64,000 nucleotides of DNA from NCBI GenBank assembly GCA_041390365.1, contig JAWKQB010000003.1, positions 1,054,001-1,118,000 of the forward strand. The letters run 5' to 3'. The notes below the pieces were generated by a model. The model searched no databases. It saw nothing but the letters and a program-made list of their open reading frames with translations, and was not told the origin of the DNA. Source of the stretch: Syntrophotaleaceae bacterium (lineage in GTDB: Bacteria; Desulfobacterota; Desulfuromonadia; Desulfuromonadales; Syntrophotaleaceae). Made by a program: the position numbers and the translations under genes. Each line of letters begins with the position of its first letter. Within the stretch, counting starts at the first letter, position 1. Shown piece by piece: positions 1 through 8,631 of the stretch.

Positions 1-59
1 CCAAGACCGGCGGGGTCGACCGGCATGTCTTGAAGATCATACCGTATTCAGAGGTTTCA

Positions 60-88
60 ATCAAAAAGGCTGCGAAAATCCGCAGCCC
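60..88 (-). terminator. Intrinsic terminator after smg
   Basis: A perfect 7-bp stem (GGCTGCG/CGCAGCC, 68-87) with a 6-nt loop is followed on the minus strand by a T run. It lies just past the smg stop and should end the dprA-smg transcript. The first 59 bases of the window hold nothing assignable. Confidence 0.8.
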
Positions 89-95
89 GTGGGGT

Positions 96-596
96 TCAAT
101 GGTACATGCGCGCCCAGTCGTCTTCCATAAAGCAGTCTACCTCCCGCAGCCACTCACTGTGAGAGCGGGCGAACAGGGAGAGGGCGGTCAGAACTTTGGC
201 ATCCTTGAGCGTCATTTCCTCGTCACCCGACTGCAGGGCTCTCTGAATGATTTCTTCCTGTGTATCGTCGTCCAGAATACCGAGACGCCTCAATTGTACC
301 AGGAACCCCCGGGCTTCCAGAGAAAGGGCATAGCACTCTTCAGGGGTGAAAATGCGTTGGCTGGGGATGGTGAGGGGGTGTCTGGCGGGTCGATCTGTGC
401 GATACAGCGCGAGGCTTTCCATCCAGTGAAAGGCGGCATCGATCTCTTCAGCTTCGAAGCCTGATGCCAGAAGCTCTTCAACAATGTCACTGTCCGAGGG
501 TAGCTGTCGGTCGTCAATAACGTACTGAGCGATAATGCTGACGATTGCCAGTACCCTTTCTTTGAGAGGATTCCCGGTCATAAGTCTCCGAGTCAT
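96..596 (-). CDS. smg: Smg family protein (DUF494)
   Basis: A 166-aa protein that resembles the DUF494/Smg family, a small, mostly helical, acidic protein of unknown biochemical role normally encoded right after dprA. The start codon overlaps the dprA stop as ATGA, which indicates translational coupling. A second in-frame ATG lies five codons in and could be the real start. No catalytic motif is visible. The family call rests on overall sequence character and on the dprA neighbour, and the gene is followed by a clear intrinsic terminator. topA, which often follows in related genomes, is not visible here. Confidence 0.8.
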   Translation of the reverse strand: MTRRLMTGNPLKERVLAIVSIIAQYVIDDRQLPSDSDIVEELLASGFEAEEIDAAFHWMESLALYRTDRPARHPLTIPSQRIFTPEECYALSLEARGFLVQLRRLGILDDDTQEEIIQRALQSGDEEMTLKDAKVLTALSLFARSHSEWLREVDCFMEDDWARMYH

Positions 597-1687
597 GGAA
601 AATTTTTACGGATGTAACGCATGCCGGGCAGCTGTACAGCCCCGTTTGCAAGCTCCAAGTGCAGTAAAATAGCGGAAAGCTCCATGGGTGTCAAGGTGCA
701 TTTCCGGGCCAGTTCGTCGATGTGCTGGGGCTCCGGACCAAGGGCCAGATAGACGCTCAGCGTCTTTCCGGACAGGTTGGCGGCCAACTGGTCCTGACTA
801 TTCCTATCGTTGGGCTTGCACGAATCGGGCCATAGCTCTAGCAGAATATCTTCGGCATCGGTGACGAGATGGGCCCCTTCCTTGAGCAGCCGGTTGACGC
901 CTGTGCTGCCTTCAAGGTGTACCTGGCCGGGGACGGCAAAGACCTCCCGGCCCTGTTCCAGGGCGAAGTCTGCGGTCAGAAGCGAGCCGCTTTTAGCCGC
1001 CGCTTCCACCACCAGGACTCCTCTGCTAAGCCCGCTGATTATTCGGTTGCGGCCGGGGAAATGCCCCGGGAGAGGGGGGGTGCCCGGGGGATACTCCGAA
1101 AGAACACCTCCGCTGTCAATGATTTGACTCGTGAGCCGACGGTTTTCCAGGGGGTAGATTTGATCGATGCCGCAACCCAATACCGCAACCGTCCGGCCTC
1201 GTTTCAGGGCGCCTCGATGAGCGGCACTGTCGATCCCGCGGGCGAGCCCGCTGACGATAAAAATGCCCCGGGCGGCGAGCTCCGCGCTGATTTCATACGC
1301 CAACTGAAGTCCGCAGCTGGAGGCGTTTCGTGCCCCCACCACGGCAAAACATTCCCCTCCGGGCATCTCTCCCCTCAGGTACAGCAGGGCGGGCGGGTCA
1401 TAGATCGTTCGCAGCGCGGCCGGATAATTCCCTTCGTCCCACAAGGTCACTATTTTTGCGCCGATCCTGTCAAGCCGCTCTACCGAATGGAGGAAGCGGG
1501 GGTCGTTTTCGGGGGGGAGTGCCGCAGCAACGGCCGGGCGAATTCCGGCCTTTCCGATCCAGGTCACCGGTTCAGCGGCGAGTATGGCCTCGGGGCCACC
1601 AAAGGTTTCCATCAGTCGTATCAGGCCGGTGCGGCCGAGGCCGTTGGTCAGATGAATGCGCAACCAGGCCAGTTCTTCACGGGTCAT
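593..1687 (-). CDS. dprA: DNA-processing protein DprA (Smf)
   Basis: DprA loads RecA on incoming single-stranded DNA during natural transformation and is widely conserved in non-competent bacteria. The 364-aa protein has an N-terminal helix-hairpin-helix/SAM-like region (about 1-80), then the Rossmann-like DprA core with the family motifs VVGARNAS, VSGLARGIDSAAHRGAL, FPGRNRIISGLS and VVEAAAKSGSL, and a C-terminal winged-helix-like DML1 segment (about 300-364). I chose the ATG at 1687; a TTG three codons upstream is also open. Neither has a strong Shine-Dalgarno sequence. It overlaps smg by 4 bp and is separated from the upstream LysM gene by a strong terminator. Confidence 0.93.
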   Translation of the reverse strand: MTREELAWLRIHLTNGLGRTGLIRLMETFGGPEAILAAEPVTWIGKAGIRPAVAAALPPENDPRFLHSVERLDRIGAKIVTLWDEGNYPAALRTIYDPPALLYLRGEMPGGECFAVVGARNASSCGLQLAYEISAELAARGIFIVSGLARGIDSAAHRGALKRGRTVAVLGCGIDQIYPLENRRLTSQIIDSGGVLSEYPPGTPPLPGHFPGRNRIISGLSRGVLVVEAAAKSGSLLTADFALEQGREVFAVPGQVHLEGSTGVNRLLKEGAHLVTDAEDILLELWPDSCKPNDRNSQDQLAANLSGKTLSVYLALGPEPQHIDELARKCTLTPMELSAILLHLELANGAVQLPGMRYIRKNFP

Positions 1688-1706
1688 GGCATGCAAGGAG
1701 GTGATG

Positions 1707-1750
1707 AACGGAAAAAAGGATTGAAAGCGCTTCCAATCCTTTTTTCCGTT
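1707..1750. terminator. Bidirectional terminator between LysM gene and dprA
   Basis: A 17-bp perfect inverted repeat (1707-1723 and 1734-1750) contains A6 and T6 tracts in its arms, so it can work on either strand. It ends the LysM gene transcript before dprA. Confidence 0.8.
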
Positions 1751-1791
1751 TCAGGTTGATGTCCAGGACAGGGGGAGTCCCGTGCCCCGGT

Positions 1792-2796
1792 TTATTCAGT
1801 GGCCGTAACGACACGGTCTCCTGTGTAAATGGGGCCGACGGATTTCAAAATGAGGGCACTGGCCGTATCGGGCTTGACATTGACGACCACAGCCGCGCCC
1901 ATGAGGGAGTCGGGCAATGGCAGTTTGTGCTCGTTCATGGCCGATGCGGAGGCCTTTTTCGGCCTTGAAATGTACAGCAGATTGCCTTCTGCAAGTCCCG
2001 CCCGGGAGCCGAGGTCGACGTTGATGGTGTCATGCTGGCTCAAAGCGATCTTTTCATCGCTTCCGGCGATCACGTAGCCCGACAAAGAAGCGGCAGCCTT
2101 CTTCAGGGCGACCGACTGTTGTACGGCGAGGCTCGGTATGAGCCGGGCGCCGCGCATGATCTCTTTTTCGGAATGAACGATGTCAGCCGTGGCGACAGGC
2201 GGTTTGATCTCCCTGATCAGGACCTGTCCCAGATAGGTGATCTTGTTGCCGATGTTTTTGCCGCTGATGGGATGCCGGACCTGGTCTCCGACTTCAACCA
2301 GGCTGTAGTAATCTCCGGGCTGCATCGGGGCCCTCATTTCAATGAATACGAGATCGTTTTCAGCCATCAGCAACCGCGCATCGGTGGCATCCACCAATGT
2401 ACCGGATGAGGCCAGTTCATCCGCCGTAACGAATCCCTCTGCTGCTGCGGTCGTCTTGATGATGATCTGTTCTTCTGGTTCGGGCAGCGGCAGGGCGGCC
2501 GGTTCCTCGCCAACCTCAGAAGGTAAAGCAGCCTCTCCCTCGGCCGGAAGAAAAACCAGCTTACCTTCGTAGATGGCCACTCTCTGTCCCGGATAGATGA
2601 AATGGGGGTTTCTGACGAAGGGGTTATGCGACCAGAGATTTGGCCAGTAATAAGGGTCTTCGATGAATTTTTGGGAGATGCCCCACAGCGTATCCCCTTT
2701 CTGAATCGTGTAGATGCGAGGATTTTCCGCAGCCCCGGCCGAGGCGGGCAGCAGGAGCAGGCAGCAGAGAAGCAGCCCTTTTTTGATGAAGGTCAT
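1792..2796 (-). CDS. LysM domain envelope protein
   Basis: A 334-aa exported protein. It has an N-terminal signal peptide (FIKKGLLLCCLLLLPASAGA) and one LysM domain at about residues 26-75, with the typical pattern YTIQKGDTLWGIS and FIYPGQRV that binds peptidoglycan glycan strands. The remaining 250 residues resemble the C-terminal part of Desulfuromonadales LysM proteins of unknown role. The start at 2796 is preceded by a GGGGGA Shine-Dalgarno sequence; an upstream in-frame ATG would add a seven-residue extension before the signal peptide. The location is periplasm or inner face of the outer membrane. cpoB lies upstream on the same strand, which also points to cell-envelope work. Confidence 0.85.
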   Translation of the reverse strand: MTFIKKGLLLCCLLLLPASAGAAENPRIYTIQKGDTLWGISQKFIEDPYYWPNLWSHNPFVRNPHFIYPGQRVAIYEGKLVFLPAEGEAALPSEVGEEPAALPLPEPEEQIIIKTTAAAEGFVTADELASSGTLVDATDARLLMAENDLVFIEMRAPMQPGDYYSLVEVGDQVRHPISGKNIGNKITYLGQVLIREIKPPVATADIVHSEKEIMRGARLIPSLAVQQSVALKKAAASLSGYVIAGSDEKIALSQHDTINVDLGSRAGLAEGNLLYISRPKKASASAMNEHKLPLPDSLMGAAVVVNVKPDTASALILKSVGPIYTGDRVVTATE

Positions 2797-2916
2797 AGGT
2801 CCCCCTGTTGATGACAAATTGTGAATAGTTCTTTTTTTGAGGCGTCGCCCAAAAATTTGCCAACTGCTGTGTTGGCCATCAGCACCTTGCTACCGGAAGG
2901 TCCCGGATAAATTCGC

Positions 2917-3582
2917 TCAACGACCGGCCATGGCCTTCTGGGCGGCCGGACTCTGCGGGTAGAGTCTGATCAGATCTTCAAGGACCTTTCGGGCCTGTTC
3001 GAAACGGTTCAGCTTACGTAATGCGGGCACCATTTTCAGGAGCGCATCAGGGGCTTTGCCGCTTTCAGGGTATTGCTCCCCGACCTTCTGAAGTTCCTGA
3101 ACCGCCTGCTCGTAGTTCTCCAGCCCGAGATAACATTCTCCAAGCCAATACTGGGCGTTGCCGGCGTAGTCGTTGCCGGGGTAACTTTCTATAAAGGCTT
3201 TGAATCCCTGTACGGCCCGGGAATAGTCGCCGGAGGCATAATCGGAGAAAGCCTGCAGGTAGAGAGCTGTGGGCGAGGCAGGGGCGGCCTGCCCTGTTTC
3301 GGCAGTAATGGAGCCGGCTTTTTGCCCGGCGCCAGTGCCCTTTTGCGTTTCCACCATTCTTCGGAGATCCTCGGTCAGGCGCTGCTGATCCTGCAGGCGG
3401 TTTTCCAGAAGAACCTGATTGTTTTCCAGTTGGACCATTTTCCGGCTGAGGTCCTGCTGACTCTGCCTGAGTTGGGTGAGGTCGCTTTGCAGGCTGGGGG
3501 TCTCCACGGTCGGGGACGGCATGGCGCAGCCGCTCAGGATAACCAGGGCCGGCAGCAGGACGCCCAGAAATTTTGAAACCAT
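2917..3582 (-). CDS. cpoB: Cell division coordinator CpoB (YbgF-like) lipoprotein
   Basis: CpoB links the Tol-Pal machine to peptidoglycan synthesis at the division site. This 221-aa protein has a lipoprotein signal (lipobox LSGC, cysteine near residue 19), a coiled-coil trimerisation region rich in Q and L (about 30-80), then TPR repeats at about 105-220 (ALYLQAFSDYASGDYSRAV, YWLGECYLGLENYEQAV, LRKLNRFEQARKVLEDL). In many proteobacteria it is periplasmic; a lipobox is common in delta-proteobacteria. The second of two adjacent ATGs (3582) has the better spacing to GAGGAG. It is not beside tolB or pal in this window; the neighbours are a LysM protein and a divergent U32 gene. Confidence 0.88.
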   Translation of the reverse strand: MVSKFLGVLLPALVILSGCAMPSPTVETPSLQSDLTQLRQSQQDLSRKMVQLENNQVLLENRLQDQQRLTEDLRRMVETQKGTGAGQKAGSITAETGQAAPASPTALYLQAFSDYASGDYSRAVQGFKAFIESYPGNDYAGNAQYWLGECYLGLENYEQAVQELQKVGEQYPESGKAPDALLKMVPALRKLNRFEQARKVLEDLIRLYPQSPAAQKAMAGR

Positions 3583-3855
3583 CATTGCTCCTCTCCCAAA
3601 GGCCGACCGGGCCGGGGGCATGAAGCCCCGCGAACATGCCAGGAAATTATAAACTTTTTAGTCACTTGTCAACCCGAATCCAATTCTCGGCGGGAGAAAC
3701 AGTGCGTGGCGTTGATTTGGTCGGTGGTCGCCGCCTTTTTCCATCACGCTGGCGGATTCTTCAACTTACCATCGCAATCCGTTCCGTGTTATCCTGCCCG
3801 CATATTTTTGCGTATTCAACCATTTATGCAAGATGCGAGCCTTGGGAAGACAATC

Positions 3856-5091
3856 ATGATGATTGAAAGTCCGGACAGCTTCAAAAAGCCCGAGCTGCTG
3901 GTTCCGGCAGGGGATATGGAGAAGCTGGAAACCGCCCTGGCCTATGGCGCGGATGCCGTTTACGTGGGTCTTCCCCGCTTCGGTCTGCGGGCTCTGGCCG
4001 GCAACTTTACTCTGCGGGAACTGGTCCGCGCGAGAAAGATAACGAAGCAGCAGGGCAAGCGCCTCTATCTGGCGCTCAATGCCTATCTGCATCCTCAGGA
4101 AACGGGTGAAATCGAAGGGTTTCTCGAGGAATTGCGGGCTATCGGACCGGATGCGTATATCATCTCCGACCCGGGTGTACTTGCTCTCGCGCAAAAAGTC
4201 GATCCCGGCCGGGAACTTCATCTGTCGACCCAGGCCAACACGACCAATGCCGGGGCGGTGGAATTTTGGCGGCGGGCGGGGATCAGGCGGGTGAACCTGG
4301 CGCGGGAGCTGTCTCTGGGTGAAATCAAGGCCATCCGCGAAAAAACCGAAGCAGAACTCGAGGTGTTCGTCCATGGAGCGATGTGCGTCGCCTATTCGGG
4401 CCGCTGCCTTCTGTCGGCCGCTCTGGCTGGCCGAGGTGCAAATGCGGGATTGTGCGCTCAGCCCTGCCGCTGGAACTACGCACTGGTTGAGGAAACCCGT
4501 CCGGGGCAGTATTTTCCTTTGGAGGAAGACGAGCGTGGCAGCTACATCATGAACAGCCGCGATCTCTGTCTGGTCGAACATTTGCCGGATCTGATCGCGA
4601 CCGGCATCGACAGTCTGAAAATCGAGGGGAGGATGAAAAGTCGCTATTATGTGGCGGCGGTCACCCGGGTATATCGAACCGCTCTCGATGCCTACTGTTC
4701 CGATCCCCGGGGATATCGGTTCGATCCTCAGTGGCGGCAGGAACTCGAAAAGGTCAGCCATCGCCCCTATGACAGCGGCTTTCTGTTTCCTGGAGAGAGA
4801 GGGAAGATTCATGCAAGGGATTCCCTGTATCGTCGCAGTCACGATTTTGTCGGGGTGGTGCTGGACATCCTCCCGGACGGCCGGGGTATCGTACAGGGGC
4901 GCAATCGATTCTATCCCGGAGAGACTTTGGAATTGATCGGTCCCGGGATGCGGCAGGCGCGGTTTGCGGTCGAAAATCTGCTCGCCGAGGATGGCCGGGA
5001 GCTGCCGGTCATGCAGCCCAATGCCACGGCGATCGTGGTTCTGCCCCCGGGGGCTCAGGAAGGGGATCTGCTGCGTCGGGAACGTCCCTGA
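3856..5091 (+). CDS. Peptidase U32 family protein (TrhP/YegQ-like)
   Basis: A 411-aa protein with the U32 signature at residues 169-187 (EVFVHGAMCVAYSGRCLLS), including Cys177 and Cys184. U32 proteins of the TrhP/YegQ group act with prephenate in 5-hydroxyuridine formation at tRNA position 34; others are annotated as collagenase-like peptidases. The N-terminal half forms the TIM-barrel-like part beginning with ELLVPAGDMEKLETAL, and the C-terminal 80 residues form the small beta domain of this subfamily. The ATG at 3856 follows GGGAAG. It is divergent from cpoB. Which of the two activities applies cannot be settled from sequence alone; I favour the tRNA-modification role. Confidence 0.85.
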   Translation: MMIESPDSFKKPELLVPAGDMEKLETALAYGADAVYVGLPRFGLRALAGNFTLRELVRARKITKQQGKRLYLALNAYLHPQETGEIEGFLEELRAIGPDAYIISDPGVLALAQKVDPGRELHLSTQANTTNAGAVEFWRRAGIRRVNLARELSLGEIKAIREKTEAELEVFVHGAMCVAYSGRCLLSAALAGRGANAGLCAQPCRWNYALVEETRPGQYFPLEEDERGSYIMNSRDLCLVEHLPDLIATGIDSLKIEGRMKSRYYVAAVTRVYRTALDAYCSDPRGYRFDPQWRQELEKVSHRPYDSGFLFPGERGKIHARDSLYRRSHDFVGVVLDILPDGRGIVQGRNRFYPGETLELIGPGMRQARFAVENLLAEDGRELPVMQPNATAIVVLPPGAQEGDLLRRERP

Positions 5092-5179
5092 TCGGGATCG
5101 AAATCGAAAGATTTGGAACTCATCTCGATTTCACCAAAAAGGTCGATCCCGGTTTTGACTGCAGGTCGATAGCGGCCTT

Positions 5180-5851
5180 TCAGGACGCCGTCCAGCAACG
5201 GCGTTGACGGACCTCGCAGCAGGTCAGGGTGCGGCCATGGCCGGCACCGGTATCGAGGCCGATCCTTTTGCCGCTCAGTAACGGTTTTTTTTGAGGGGTG
5301 TGCCCGAATACGACGGTTTTGCCCCAGTCATGGTTCGATTCGAGGAATTCCTCCCGGATCCAGAGCAGATCCTCTTCGACCTGACCGGCGGGATCGATCC
5401 CCGGCCGCAGGCCGGCATGGACGAAGAGAAACTGGTCGGTTTCGTGGTACAGGGGCAGATGCTGAAGGAAATGCAGGTGTTCCTCGGGAAAATGGATCTG
5501 CCCCTGGCACGTATATGAGTCAAGCGTTCTGCTGCCGCCATTGAGCAGATAGAGCAATCTGTCACGCCCGGCGAGGTAGTCGAGCAGCATGGCCTCGTGA
5601 TTGCCTTTGAGGAAAACGATGCCAGGAAATTGTTGCCGAAGTTCCAGAAGGAAATTGATCACCCCTTTCGAATCGGGGCCCCGGTCAATATAATCTCCGA
5701 GAAAAACCAACTGGTCCCCCTGAGCGGGATCCACCTGCCGCAGCAGGTCACGCAACAGGCTGAGCTGACCGTGGATGTCTCCGACGGCAAGCAGCCTGCC
5801 CTCCTCTTGCTTTTCTTTGCCGGTTTCGCCCCTGGCGGCCTTCCTTTTCAT
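5180..5851 (-). CDS. PPP-type metallophosphatase (serine/threonine phosphatase family)
   Basis: A 223-aa cytoplasmic phosphoesterase with all metal-binding motifs of the PPP superfamily: GDIHG (24-28), GDYIDRG (52-58), GNHE (83-86), VHAGLRP and GHTP. These ligate a dinuclear metal centre that hydrolyses phosphoester bonds. Bacterial relatives (PrpA/PrpB, ApaH-like, and phosphatases acting on proteins or dinucleotides) cannot be told apart by these motifs. The first 18 residues are charged and probably disordered. No good Shine-Dalgarno sequence precedes the ATG at 5851. It is convergent with the U32 gene, and no partner kinase sits next to it. Confidence 0.85.
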   Translation of the reverse strand: MKRKAARGETGKEKQEEGRLLAVGDIHGQLSLLRDLLRQVDPAQGDQLVFLGDYIDRGPDSKGVINFLLELRQQFPGIVFLKGNHEAMLLDYLAGRDRLLYLLNGGSRTLDSYTCQGQIHFPEEHLHFLQHLPLYHETDQFLFVHAGLRPGIDPAGQVEEDLLWIREEFLESNHDWGKTVVFGHTPQKKPLLSGKRIGLDTGAGHGRTLTCCEVRQRRCWTAS

Positions 5852-6136
5852 GATTCAATTGTAAACCCATGCCTGCAAAAAAAACCAGGGTGGAGCCGAA
5901 AAATGCCACAATCTGTGGTGTAATAACAGGCCCTGTTCCCGGGTCCCGGGACGTCGGTTCTTTCATGAGGAGACGGCTGAAGATCAGAAAGAATTCATAA
6001 CTATTTAATTTTTCGAAATTTTTAAGAGTTTGTAAATTTTTTTTGCCTTTGCTGTGGAAATGGCATTTCTTTTGAAAGAAGTCCAAACAAAAGGCTTGAC
6101 CCGCTGAAAGGTCGCGGTGCTGAAAGGAGTGGGCGT

Positions 6137-6508
6137 ATGAAAAAGTGGATTCTGGTTATTGGGACGCTGGTTCTTTTTTCCGGAACGGCTATGGCGGAAA
6201 AGCCCAACAAACAGATTTCGCTTTTCAAGCCAGCGGCTGTTTCCAGCATAGCTCGGCGCCCGGTGAAAGCCAGGCCGGAATTTACCCTGATCGTCCACGC
6301 ACCTGAGGAAAAGATTTCTCCGCCTCCCAAAACTCCGATCGCCGACGAGCTTCTGCCGCCCTTGTTGAGGGAGCGCGCCTACAGCGAACCGGAAACAGTG
6401 GCCGGGGTTCAGGTGGCTTTGCCCAATCTGCGCCCCCTGAACATCGTTCTTGCAGCCGATGACTATCTCAATCCTACTTGGGGTATAAAAATTCATCTTC
6501 CCTGGTAA
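6137..6508 (+). CDS. Small secreted protein of unknown function
   Basis: A 123-aa protein with a clear Sec signal peptide (WILVIGTLVLFSGTAMAE, cleavage after AMA). The mature part of about 100 residues is proline-rich, has no cysteine, and shows no recognisable domain. AAAGGAG precedes the ATG with good spacing, and a strong terminator follows 60 bp after the stop, so it appears to be a real single-gene unit. I do not recognise a family. The roughly 285-bp upstream gap (5852-6136) is AT-rich and probably holds its promoter, but I could not define one. Confidence 0.65.
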   Translation: MKKWILVIGTLVLFSGTAMAEKPNKQISLFKPAAVSSIARRPVKARPEFTLIVHAPEEKISPPPKTPIADELLPPLLRERAYSEPETVAGVQVALPNLRPLNIVLAADDYLNPTWGIKIHLPW

Positions 6509-6567
6509 CCGAAGTCCTCTCCAGCCTGTCCTCCGGGCTGGCTCCAGCCAATGCCATCCTTCCTTTT

Positions 6568-6598
6568 CGCCCCATTGAAGCCTGGGGCGTTTTTTTTT
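6568..6598 (+). terminator. Intrinsic terminator after the secreted protein gene
   Basis: Stem CGCCCCA/TGGGGCG (6568-6574 with 6583-6589) and a run of nine T. It separates the small secreted protein gene from the lipid kinase gene. Confidence 0.85.
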
Positions 6599-6756
6599 GC
6601 CGAGACAACGAATCCGTTCAAAATAAGCAATGTCCGGCGAAAGCCCTTGCAGGCTTTCATCGAAAACGGCATATTGTCCCTCGGCCACCATCCGGTCCGA
6701 TTCCCTCAAAAAAATTCTTCATCTCGGCACCGGACGGGGGGCGCTAGAGGGAGATC

Positions 6757-7620
6757 ATGAAAATTCTGCTGATTGCAAATCCTGTTGCCGGCGGAAATGC
6801 CCGGTTGAAAATTGCCAGAGCCGTCGATCTGCTTGAAACCCGGGGCGCCTCCGTCAAGCTGGTTTTGACGGACAGCAGGGGTGATGCCCGGCGTGCCGCG
6901 GAGGCGGCCCGGGAAAGTGGCTTCGACCGGATCGTCGCCGCCGGAGGCGACGGTACCCTCAACGAGGTGATCAACGGTCTGGCTCCCTCGACCATTCCGC
7001 TGGCTTTCATCCCCCTGGGAACCACCAATGTCTTCGCCCTCGAAGTCAATATCCCTTTCGATCTCGACAAGGCCTGCGATCTTGTGCTGCAGGGCATTCC
7101 CCGCGCCGTCTCTGTCGGACTTGCGGGTGATACCCGTTTTCTCCTTATGGCCGGCATCGGCTTCGATGCCGAGGTGGTTGCAGCGGTCAGCCTCAGGCTG
7201 AAGCGTCGCATCGGGAAACTGGCATATATCGTCAGTGGTCTGCGGACTCTGGTGAGGCCGACGAAGGAACCCTTCGAAGTGCTCTCCGACGGGATCCGCT
7301 GTCGGGCCTGCGCCGCGCTGATCGGCAACGGACGTCTGTACGGCGGCCGATTCTCCATTACCGATGGAGCATCGCTGCTCGAAGACCTGCTGGATGTCCG
7401 GCTTTTTCTCCGCCCCGGAAGACTTCGGTTGCTGGTCAATGTCGCCAGGATTCTGCTTGGTTATCCGCCGGGTAAGAAAGAGATGCTCCATTTCAAAACC
7501 AGGCATGTGCGCATGACCGGGGCGGATATCCCCGTCCAGATCGATGGCGACAGCCACGGCTGCCTGCCGCAGACGTTCCAGGCCATTTTCGGAGAGCTGA
7601 CGCTGGTTTTTCCTCCCTAG
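6757..7620 (+). CDS. Diacylglycerol/lipid kinase family protein (YegS/DagK type)
   Basis: A 287-aa member of the DAGK catalytic family, which phosphorylates lipid hydroxyls (diacylglycerol, phosphatidylglycerol or sphingoid bases) with ATP at the membrane surface. The nucleotide-binding motif GGDGTLNEV starts at residue 63, preceded by NPVAGG at the N-terminus and followed by PLGTTNVFA and GIGFDAEVV. Length matches the family (about 290-310). A GGGAG Shine-Dalgarno sequence precedes the ATG. The substrate cannot be deduced. It is followed after 120 bp by nudC; that gap holds an 8-bp hairpin (GGTATCGG/CCGATACC) without a T run. Confidence 0.88.
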   Translation: MKILLIANPVAGGNARLKIARAVDLLETRGASVKLVLTDSRGDARRAAEAARESGFDRIVAAGGDGTLNEVINGLAPSTIPLAFIPLGTTNVFALEVNIPFDLDKACDLVLQGIPRAVSVGLAGDTRFLLMAGIGFDAEVVAAVSLRLKRRIGKLAYIVSGLRTLVRPTKEPFEVLSDGIRCRACAALIGNGRLYGGRFSITDGASLLEDLLDVRLFLRPGRLRLLVNVARILLGYPPGKKEMLHFKTRHVRMTGADIPVQIDGDSHGCLPQTFQAIFGELTLVFPP

Positions 7621-7740
7621 GGAAGCGCTGAGTAAGCAGAACGCCCAGCTTCTTCTTCGGGCCGGTATCGGGAAAACATCATTCTACCGATACCGAGAGC
7701 GCCCGATTTTCCGGACAAACGCATGTGAGGGCTGTTGCCT

Positions 7741-8631
7741 ATGAACGCTTCACCCGATTTTTTTCTTAGTCCCTGTCATCTCCCCTTCAACCACACCTGC
7801 CTGCAGCAGTTTTTCCAGCTGGCTCCTCCCGATGCCGATCCCGGGGGAGAGGACGGAGTCTGGATTGTTCTGCGTGGTTCGGAACTTCTTCTGCAGGAAG
7901 CAGCTCTCCCCAACGGTGTCCTGCCGGGGGAATTGATCAGGTCAGGTGGCACTCCGCTCTTCATGGGCCACTGGCAAGGAAAGCCCTGCCGTCTTTTGGA
8001 GATAGACCGGATTCCGACCCTGCCGTCGGGTTGGAGGGCCGAGAATCTGCCGGACTGGCATTCCCTGATCCCCATCGAGCCACTGACTCTGGCGGGCACG
8101 GCCGCCCAGATCCTTCATTGGGAACGCACCAGTCGCTACTGTTCCATCTGTGGTGGGGGCATGGAAAGGCTGCCCCGGGAATGGGGCAAGCGGTGCCGGG
8201 AGTGTGGCTATTCCCATTTTCCCCATATCCATCCCTGCGCTATTGTTCTGGTGCGACGCCCAGGGGAGTTGTTGCTGGTGCGCAAGGCCGAGTGGCCCCG
8301 GGATCGATACAGCCTGGTATCAGGGTTTGTTGAATTTGGAGAATGCCTCGAAGAAGCAGCGGTTCGGGAGGTGGAGGAGGAGACGGGCATCCGGGTTGCC
8401 GGACTGGAGTATGTCGGCAGTCAGTGCTGGCCCTTCCCAAGTCAGCTCATGGCTGGTTTTGTGGCAGAATATTCAGGAGGGGATCTTCAGGTAGATCTGC
8501 AGGAATTGGAGGATGCCCGCTGGTTCCCGGTCGACCGTTTGCCGAAACTGCCACCGAAAAGAAGCATTTCCCGCTATCTTATCGATCACCACCTGAAGAT
8601 TGGAGATCTGGCTGTTCGCCCAGGCGAATGA
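7741..8631 (+). CDS. nudC: NAD+ diphosphatase NudC
   Basis: NudC hydrolyses NAD(H) to NMN(H) and AMP and removes NAD caps from RNA. The 296-aa protein has the family order: N-terminal domain, zinc ribbon (Cys134, Cys137, Cys152, Cys155), and a Nudix fold with a complete Nudix box at 195-217 (GX5EX7REVXEEXGI). The NudC specificity loop, normally SQPWPFPxS, reads SQCWPFPSQ here, so the first proline is a cysteine and the last serine is shifted. ATG 7741 is used; an in-frame TTG at 7735 lies closer to GAGGG. Its 3' end overlaps the end of metX on the other strand by 53 bp. Confidence 0.9.
   Translation: MNASPDFFLSPCHLPFNHTCLQQFFQLAPPDADPGGEDGVWIVLRGSELLLQEAALPNGVLPGELIRSGGTPLFMGHWQGKPCRLLEIDRIPTLPSGWRAENLPDWHSLIPIEPLTLAGTAAQILHWERTSRYCSICGGGMERLPREWGKRCRECGYSHFPHIHPCAIVLVRRPGELLLVRKAEWPRDRYSLVSGFVEFGECLEEAAVREVEEETGIRVAGLEYVGSQCWPFPSQLMAGFVAEYSGGDLQVDLQELEDARWFPVDRLPKLPPKRSISRYLIDHHLKIGDLAVRPGE

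Noticed and set aside
869..1759. Plus-strand 296-aa open frame
   Set aside because: It is antisense to dprA, which has clear family motifs.
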